9,627 nt of DNA from DATFMP01 sp035266845 (GTDB lineage: Bacteria > SAR324 > JACQKK01), in the NCBI GenBank assembly GCA_035266845.1, contig DATFMP010000068.1:1-9627 (forward strand), in the 5' to 3' direction. Both the position numbers and the translations under genes were made by a program. Shown here in pieces: positions 5,840-9,627 of the stretch (position 1 is its first letter; each line of letters begins with the position of its first letter). The notes under the pieces were generated by a model that had not been told where the DNA came from, did no database searches, and saw nothing but the letters and a program-made list of their open reading frames with translations.

Positions 5840-5905
5840 CTGCCGGGGGGCTTTGCAGACCCCGATTGCCTGGGGCAGCATCAGGTTGAATCAAAAAGGT
5901 GCTTT

Positions 5906-5934
5906 ATAATACGTAACCGATCGGCATTTGTAAA
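5906..5934 (-). promoter_or_regulatory. sigma70-type promoter of the FecR/barrel/lipoprotein operon
   Basis: On the minus strand, TTTACA (5934-5929, 5 of 6) is followed by a 17-nt spacer and TATTAT (5911-5906, 5 of 6), within an AT-rich island. Transcription would start near 5899, leaving a leader of about 210 nt before the fecR-like ATG at 5685. This is the best promoter match in the window. Confidence 0.65.
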
Positions 5935-5936
5935 TG

Positions 5937-5957
5937 GTTTCCTTTCGCGGCGGAAAC
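5937..5957. promoter_or_regulatory. Operator-like inverted repeat upstream of the fecR promoter
   Basis: GTTTCC (5937-5942) and GGAAAC (5952-5957) are a perfect 6-bp inverted repeat with a 9-nt centre. It begins 2 nt beyond the -35 box of the minus-strand promoter. That position suits an activator site or overlap with a regulator footprint. The arms are short, so chance cannot be excluded. Confidence 0.3.
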
Positions 5958-6069
5958 TCTGTTCCCGTGCGGCTTTGCGGGCGTTGGTCGTCGCGGAGCG
6001 CCCCCATTGGGGCCATCCATGGGGTGGAACGAATCCGAAAAACGGGGGTCCCGTTGCGGTCGGCGGGTG

Positions 6070-6078
6070 TGCTATGAA
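6070..6078 (+). promoter_or_regulatory. Weak candidate extended -10 promoter for ftsEX-envC
   Basis: TGCTATGAA fits the TGn-TATAAT extended -10 pattern with one mismatch, about 220 nt before the ftsE ATG. No convincing -35 box lies 16-18 nt upstream. It is listed only because no better plus-strand signal is seen. Confidence 0.22.
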
Positions 6079-6296
6079 TGCGGGAAGGTGCGATGGCGGC
6101 AACGGCGCGCACTGCGGCGACCTGCCAGGCGGGCGGTGCACTTGCGCCGTGAGGCCAGGATGCCGCCGGGCTGGACCGACGGAGCGGGCCCGCCCCATGG
6201 CAAACGAGACAGGGACGTCCGGGAGGCAGCCCGCCCCGGGGCCCTGTGGCTTCGGGCGGTGACCCGCGGCGCGATGCCGGCCGCGGGCGCAATCTC

Positions 6297-7016
6297 ATGG
6301 GCCAGCCGGCCTCCCGGGAGAACGTGGCGACGAAGATCTCGCTGGAAGGGCTGACGAAGAGCTACCTCGGCATGCTGCCCGTGCTGGACGACGTCAGCTG
6401 CCAGATCGACGAGGGCGAGTTCTACTACCTCACCGGCGTCAGCGGCGCGGGCAAGACCACCGTGTTCCGCCTGCTGATGCTGATCGAGCGGCCGGACACC
6501 GGCACCATCCGCTTCGACGGCGAGGACATCACGCGCCTCACGATTGCCGAGCAGGCCCGCCACCGGCGCCGCATCGGCATGGTGTTCCAGGACTACAAGC
6601 TGCTCGCCTCCGATTCCATCGAGGAGAACGTGGCGCTGCCGCTGCGGGTGGCGGGCTACCGCGGGGCCCGGCTGCGCGCCAAGACGGAGCAGCAGCTCGA
6701 GCAGGTGGGGCTGGTGCAGCGGCGGCGCGAGCGCGTGGCCGGGCTTTCCGGCGGGGAGAAGCAGCTCGTCTCCATCGCGCGGGCGCTGGCGTTCGACCCC
6801 AAGGTGTTCTTCGCGGACGAGCCCACCGGCAACCTGGACCACACCATGGCCTACCGGGTGCTGGAACTGATCCGCGACCTGCACCGGCAGGGGTGCACGG
6901 TGATCGTGGCCACGCACGACCTGGGCCTGATCCGCGCCTTCCGCGCCCGCACCCTGCTCATCAAGGACCGCAAGCTGCACGAGGTGCGGCTGGCCGAGCA
7001 CCGCGCGTCGGGCTGA
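6297..7016 (+). CDS. ftsE: Cell-division ATP-binding protein FtsE
   Basis: 239 residues from the ATG at 6297. A GTG at 6324 (230 residues, beginning right before the first strand as family members usually do, but with GGGAG only 3 nt away) is an alternative start; a GTG at 6246 is less likely. All ABC ATPase motifs are present: Walker A GVSGAGKTT (47-55), Q-loop with Gln98 in VFQDYKLL, signature LSGGEKQ (150-156), Walker B VFFADEP (170-176) with Glu175, and the switch His207 in VATHD. FtsE dimerises in the cytoplasm on FtsX and uses ATP hydrolysis to signal through the membrane to a murein hydrolase activator at the division site. ftsX follows after 47 nt and an EnvC-like gene after that, which separates it from LolD/MacB-type ATPases of similar sequence. 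Confidence 0.93.
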   Translation: MGQPASRENVATKISLEGLTKSYLGMLPVLDDVSCQIDEGEFYYLTGVSGAGKTTVFRLLMLIERPDTGTIRFDGEDITRLTIAEQARHRRRIGMVFQDYKLLASDSIEENVALPLRVAGYRGARLRAKTEQQLEQVGLVQRRRERVAGLSGGEKQLVSIARALAFDPKVFFADEPTGNLDHTMAYRVLELIRDLHRQGCTVIVATHDLGLIRAFRARTLLIKDRKLHEVRLAEHRASG

Positions 7017-7063
7017 GCGCCGGCGCCCGGCCCCCAGCGCACCCGGAGGGTCACGAGGCGATC

Positions 7064-7957
7064 ATGTACCTGCGTTACGGCATTCCCCGGGCCCTGCGGG
7101 GCCTGCGCACGAACTGGCGCTCAACCGCCAACAACGTGCTGATCCTGGCGGCCTCGCTGGCCATGCTGGGCATGATCGTGCTGCTGTACCTGAACGTCGT
7201 GCACTTCTCCGAGTCGTGGCTCTCCAACACCACCATCTCGCTGTTCCTCAAGCCGGGGCTGGACGACGGCCAGCGCCAGGCCCTGCTGGATCAGGTGCGC
7301 CGCCACCCGCTGGTCAAGCGCGCCACGCTGGTCTCGCCCAGTGAGGGCCTGAAGGACCTCGCGGACAAGCTGGGCGCCGATCCCTCGCTGCTGGCCGCCG
7401 CGGGGCAGGAGGGCCTGCCCTACACCATCGACTTCGACCTGTTCGTGGACTACCGCAGCAAGGTGGGCTCCGTGGCGGAGCGCTTCCGCGCGCTGCCGGG
7501 GGTGCAGGACGTGGTGTACACGGAGCGGCTGCTGGATCAGGTGCGCCTGTTCTTCCTGATGGTGAAGATCATCGGCGGTTTCTTCATCGGGCTGATTCTC
7601 ATCTCCTTCTATCTGATCGTCTCCCACGCCACCAAGCTCTCGCTGTATGCCCGGCGCGAGGAGATCGAGATCCTGAGCCTGGTGGGGGCCACGCGGCACT
7701 TCATCCGCTCGGCGTTCATCGTGGAGGGCATGCTGGTGGCCCTGTGCGGCGGCGTGTTGGCCACGGGCATCGTGTGGATCAGCCACCAGCTGCTCATCTC
7801 CGGCCTGTCCTTCAATGCCGTGACGGCCAGCATCAAGCAGCAGGCCGTGTTCTTTCCGCTGGACGGGCTGGCCGCCGCCCTGTGCGCCGCTGCGCTGCTG
7901 GGGGCGGTGAGCAGCTCCATCGCCGTCACGCGCCTGCTGCGGGACTTCCAGTCGTGA
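7064..7957 (+). CDS. ftsX: Cell-division permease-like protein FtsX
   Basis: 297 residues from the ATG at 7064, with a GAGG ribosome binding site 5 nt upstream. The layout is that of FtsX: a cytoplasmic N-terminus, TM1 at about 24-46, a periplasmic domain at about 47-162 that would contact the EnvC-like partner, TM2 at about 163-187, a cytoplasmic coupling segment YARREEIEILSLVGAT (195-210) that touches FtsE, and TM3 and TM4 at about 214-243 and 265-290. The REEIEIL-x-LVGAT block is characteristic of the family. FtsX does not transport; it relays FtsE ATPase activity to periplasmic activators of cell-wall hydrolysis. Its TGA overlaps the GTG start of the next gene (GTGA), indicating tight translational coupling. 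Confidence 0.94.
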   Translation: MYLRYGIPRALRGLRTNWRSTANNVLILAASLAMLGMIVLLYLNVVHFSESWLSNTTISLFLKPGLDDGQRQALLDQVRRHPLVKRATLVSPSEGLKDLADKLGADPSLLAAAGQEGLPYTIDFDLFVDYRSKVGSVAERFRALPGVQDVVYTERLLDQVRLFFLMVKIIGGFFIGLILISFYLIVSHATKLSLYARREEIEILSLVGATRHFIRSAFIVEGMLVALCGGVLATGIVWISHQLLISGLSFNAVTASIKQQAVFFPLDGLAAALCAAALLGAVSSSIAVTRLLRDFQS

Positions 7958-9252
7958 GCCCCGCGCCTCCCGCCCCACGCGGCGTCCGCACCCGGCCGGG
8001 GCGCCCGCGCCCGCGCCTGCCGTGGCCGGCGGGCGTGCTCGCGGCCCTGTGCGCCGGGCTGCTCGTGGCCGGACTGGCGGCCGGTCCCGCGCCCGTGCGG
8101 GCGGCGGACCCACCGGCCGCTGCCCCCGCGACGACCACCGACCGCCGCACGCAGATCCGGCAGCTCGGCCGGGAGCGCACCCAGGCCCAGCAGCAGCTGG
8201 AGCAGATCAAGGCCTCGGAATCCGAGCTGCGCTCCGAGATCGAGAAGCTCGCCGAGCTGGTGGGCGAATCGCACCAGCGCAAGGAGGCCCTGGCCCAGCG
8301 CATCCAGCGCGAGCAGGCCGTGGCGGCCCAGCAGCAGAAGGAAGCCCGGCGCCTGGAGGACGAGATCAAGGCCGGGCAGCGGCGCATCGGGCAGCGCCTG
8401 CGGCGGCTGTACCGCTTCGCCAAGCAGGGCAACTCCGCGCTGCTGTTCCAGATGGCGCGCTACCGCACCTTTGCCAAGGACACGCGCTACGTGGCGCTGC
8501 TGCAGGATGCCGACCTGGCCGCCATCGCCCACTACGAGGAGCTGGGGCAGCAGCTCGTGGAGAAGAAGCAGCAGGTGGAGGCCTCCCTGCAGCGCCTGCT
8601 GGCTTTGCGCCAGGAACTGGACGACGAATCGAAGCAGCTCGCCGACCGCGAGGCCTTCCTGCACGCGGCCATGTCCGACGCGGCCAAGAACCGCACGATG
8701 TATCGCAAGTACCTGGCGGACGTGCAGCAGATGATGACGCGCATGGAGACGGCCGTCACGCGCATGGAGCAGCAGTCGCGCACGGCCGCCGCGCCGCCCG
8801 CCCCCAAGCTGCCCAAGGAGCTGCGCGGCACGCTGCCGCCGCCGGTGGACGGCAAGGTGATCGCCGCCTTCGGCGCGCAGGACCCCCGCTACGACCTGAA
8901 GAAGCTCCAGCGCGGCATCGTGGTGCGCGTGGCCGCCAAGGCCGCCGTGAAGGCCGTGGCCGCCGGGCGCGCCGTCCACGCGGGGCCCTTCCGCGGCTAT
9001 CAGGCGCTGGTGGTGCTGGACCACGGCCACGGGCTGTTCACCGTGTACGGGCACCTGCAGGACCTGAAGGTGAAGCGCGGGGACTGGGTGCCGCAGGGCA
9101 CCGTGCTGGGCCAGGCCACCTACCAGCCGGTGGACGACGCCTACGACGTGTACTTCGAGATCCGCAACGACGGGAAGCCGGACGATCCGCTGGCGTGGAT
9201 CAAGCCCGGCGGCCTGCGGCTGGCCGCCAACGCCGCCTCCGCCGGCGGCTGA
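7954..9252 (+). CDS. envC: EnvC-like murein hydrolase activator (degenerate LytM/M23 domain)
   Basis: 432 residues from the GTG at 7954, overlapping the ftsX stop as GTGA. A long, Arg/Pro-rich N-region precedes a hydrophobic signal segment (about 25-45), with likely cleavage after PVRA (about 50). Residues about 65-275 form long coiled coils rich in Gln, Glu, Lys and Arg; in EnvC this region binds FtsX and restrains the activator. The LytM/M23 domain is about 318-417. Zinc ligands are missing: the H-x-G-x-D motif reads QRGIV (319-323) and the final H-x-H reads DVY (398-400). H367 in YGHL is kept. This matches the dead EnvC domain of E. coli (also YFEIR at the same place), so it should activate amidases rather than cut peptidoglycan itself. 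The operon with ftsEX strongly supports this. Confidence 0.9.
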   Translation: MSPAPPAPRGVRTRPGRPRPRLPWPAGVLAALCAGLLVAGLAAGPAPVRAADPPAAAPATTTDRRTQIRQLGRERTQAQQQLEQIKASESELRSEIEKLAELVGESHQRKEALAQRIQREQAVAAQQQKEARRLEDEIKAGQRRIGQRLRRLYRFAKQGNSALLFQMARYRTFAKDTRYVALLQDADLAAIAHYEELGQQLVEKKQQVEASLQRLLALRQELDDESKQLADREAFLHAAMSDAAKNRTMYRKYLADVQQMMTRMETAVTRMEQQSRTAAAPPAPKLPKELRGTLPPPVDGKVIAAFGAQDPRYDLKKLQRGIVVRVAAKAAVKAVAAGRAVHAGPFRGYQALVVLDHGHGLFTVYGHLQDLKVKRGDWVPQGTVLGQATYQPVDDAYDVYFEIRNDGKPDDPLAWIKPGGLRLAANAASAGG

Positions 9253-9283
9253 GGCGCGGCGCGGGCGGCCCGTGCGGGGGTGG

Positions 9284-9382
9284 TGGCGGAGATGTGTGGG
9301 AATCGAACCCACCCAAGGCAGTGTTAGTACCTCGCACACGGGTTTGAAGCCCGGGGAGCCCACCAGTGACTCATCCATCTCC
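9284..9382 (-). tRNA. selC: tRNA-Sec (anticodon UCA)
   Basis: The minus strand folds into a 99-nt tRNA including an encoded CCA. It has an acceptor arm starting GGAGATGG with partner ACATCTCC, discriminator G, a T arm GTGGG-TTCGATT-CCCAC, a long variable arm of about 24 nt, and the anticodon loop CTTCAAA with UCA at 9347-9345. The 8-nt acceptor strands, long extra arm, D arm with CUGGUG and UCA anticodon are the marks of selenocysteine tRNA, which reads UGA with SelB. Two oddities: the eighth acceptor position is G opposite A, and the second pair of the anticodon stem is C opposite T. It converges on the envC-like gene, leaving 31 nt between them. Confidence 0.92.
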
Positions 9383-9397
9383 AGGTGCGGTCGCGAC

Positions 9398-9427
9398 GGG
9401 CGGGCAGCGCTGAGCGCCCGCCCGCCC
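9398..9427 (-). promoter_or_regulatory. Stable hairpin in the tRNA-Sec precursor leader
   Basis: GGGCGGGC (9398-9405) pairs perfectly with GCCCGCCC (9420-9427), and GCGC (9407-9410) pairs with GCGC (9414-9417) around TGA. It lies 15 nt upstream of the mature tRNA 5' end and downstream of the predicted transcription start. It could influence 5' processing by RNase P or precursor stability. Confidence 0.45.
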
Positions 9428-9441
9428 ACAGCGCGATCCCC

Positions 9442-9471
9442 ATTACAGCCCAGGCGCGCGCCAAAAGGCAA
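9442..9471 (-). promoter_or_regulatory. Candidate promoter of tRNA-Sec
   Basis: On the minus strand, TTGCCT (9471-9466, 4 of 6) is followed after 18 nt by TGTAAT (9447-9442, 5 of 6). Transcription would start near 9435, giving a leader of about 50 nt before the mature tRNA. Confidence 0.45.
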
Positions 9472-9513
9472 TGCCCCGTCCGCAGGCTCCCCGCCTCAAC
9501 CGCACGGAACCCG

Positions 9514-9542
9514 TTGACAAGCCCCCGTGCTCCGGCGAAAAT
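9514..9542 (+). promoter_or_regulatory. Promoter of tRNA-Ala
   Basis: A perfect TTGACA (9514-9519) is followed after 17 nt by GAAAAT (9537-9542, 4 of 6). The predicted start near 9549 leaves only about 5 nt before the tRNA, which is common for strong tRNA promoters. Confidence 0.6.
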
Positions 9543-9554
9543 ACCCTTCCACAT

Positions 9555-9627
9555 GGGGATGTAGCTCAGCTGGGAGAGCACGACGCTGGCAGTGTCGGGG
9601 TCAGGGGTTCGATCCCCCTCATCTCCA
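9555..9627 (+). tRNA. tRNA-Ala (anticodon GGC), up to base 73
   Basis: The last 73 bases fold as a canonical tRNA: acceptor GGGGATG with CATCTCC, D arm GCTC/GAGC, anticodon stem CGACG/TGTCG with loop CTGGCAG (anticodon GGC at 9588-9590), T arm AGGGG-TTCGATC-CCCCT, and discriminator A at the window end. The third acceptor pair is G opposite T, the G3-U70 wobble that identifies alanine tRNAs. It reads GCC, and by wobble GCU. Any encoded CCA would lie beyond the window. Confidence 0.95.

Larger units (their letters stand above)
5723..6296. other. Divergent gene-free control region
   Basis: No frame in this stretch shows the third-position G/C preference of the neighbouring genes, so I call no protein here. 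It contains the leader and promoter of the minus-strand fecR-like operon (5723-5934), an AT-rich island around 5885-5960 that stands out in G+C-rich surroundings, an inverted repeat (5937-5957), and the upstream region of ftsE. A possible extended -10 element at 6070-6078 is the only promoter-like signal I see for ftsE. Confidence 0.6.

Noticed and set aside
5820..5890. Resemblance of the fecR leader to a cyclic-di-GMP (GEMM) riboswitch core: GGCAATC, then GCAAAGCC and CCGG on the minus strand.
   Set aside because: The conserved GNRA-capped helix between the two motifs is missing, and the 3' half with its receptor and closing sequence cannot be aligned. Three short matches in G+C-rich sequence are not enough.
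5682..5894. A 70-codon open frame on the minus strand spanning the whole leader and ending in the ATGA overlap with the fecR-like gene.
   Set aside because: Its only upstream start is TTG with no ribosome binding site, and its third-position G/C is far below that of the real genes. Only the last few codons, with their own ATG, were kept as a micro-ORF.
6007..6354. Plus- and minus-strand open frames in the ftsE upstream region, including a Cys-rich 62-residue frame ending at 6262.
   Set aside because: No coding-like third-position pattern, no convincing ribosome binding sites, and Arg/Gly/Pro-rich noise composition typical of high-GC shadow frames.
7609..9471. A 620-codon minus-strand frame covering the envC-like gene and tRNA-Sec.
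   Set aside because: It runs antisense to a clear EnvC/FtsX region and through a tRNA gene; its His/Leu/Gly-rich composition is that of a shadow frame.

Overview
The window is G+C-rich DNA (roughly two thirds or more by eye) with strong G/C preference at third codon positions. It comes from a Gram-negative (diderm) bacterium: it encodes an outer-membrane-type beta-barrel protein with a terminal Phe, a lipoprotein with a clear lipobox, and an FtsE-FtsX-EnvC-type division module. A tRNA-Sec gene implies that the organism makes selenoproteins, although none is visible here. I cannot place it more precisely than a high-GC proteobacterium or related diderm.

Layout. (1) 1-215: the 3' end of an unrecognised plus-strand gene, then a short convergent spacer that holds a coding-like remnant on the minus strand. 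(2) 463-2431, minus strand: a MIP18/DUF59 Fe-S assembly-type protein, then a large NnrS-like membrane protein, then a 104-residue three-helix membrane protein. The set resembles nitric-oxide or redox-metal maintenance loci. (3) 2432-2841: no gene; a dense cluster of REP-like palindromes and a terminator. (4) 2842-5685, minus strand: three exported proteins in a row, a FecR-domain protein, an Ig-like/beta-barrel protein and a lipoprotein. They appear to be driven by a good sigma70-type promoter near 5906-5934 with a leader of about 210 nt. A strong intercistronic hairpin with a T-rich tail follows the fecR-like gene. (5) 5723-6296: a gene-free divergent control region with an AT-rich island. 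(6) 6297-9252, plus strand: ftsE, ftsX and an envC-like activator, the last overlapping ftsX by 4 nt. (7) 9284-9627: tRNA-Sec on the minus strand and tRNA-Ala(GGC) on the plus strand, divergently transcribed, each with a recognisable promoter.

How the genes fit together. FtsEX is expected to sit in the inner membrane and drive the catalytically dead LytM-type EnvC-like protein in the periplasm, so that cell-wall amidases are switched on at division. The DUF59/NnrS-like/small membrane protein set probably serves metal-centre biogenesis or protection. The FecR/barrel/lipoprotein set is the least familiar part. It looks like a small cell-envelope system with layered RNA-level control (structured leader, two overlapping micro-ORFs, an attenuator-like hairpin), and it is the best candidate here for something undescribed.
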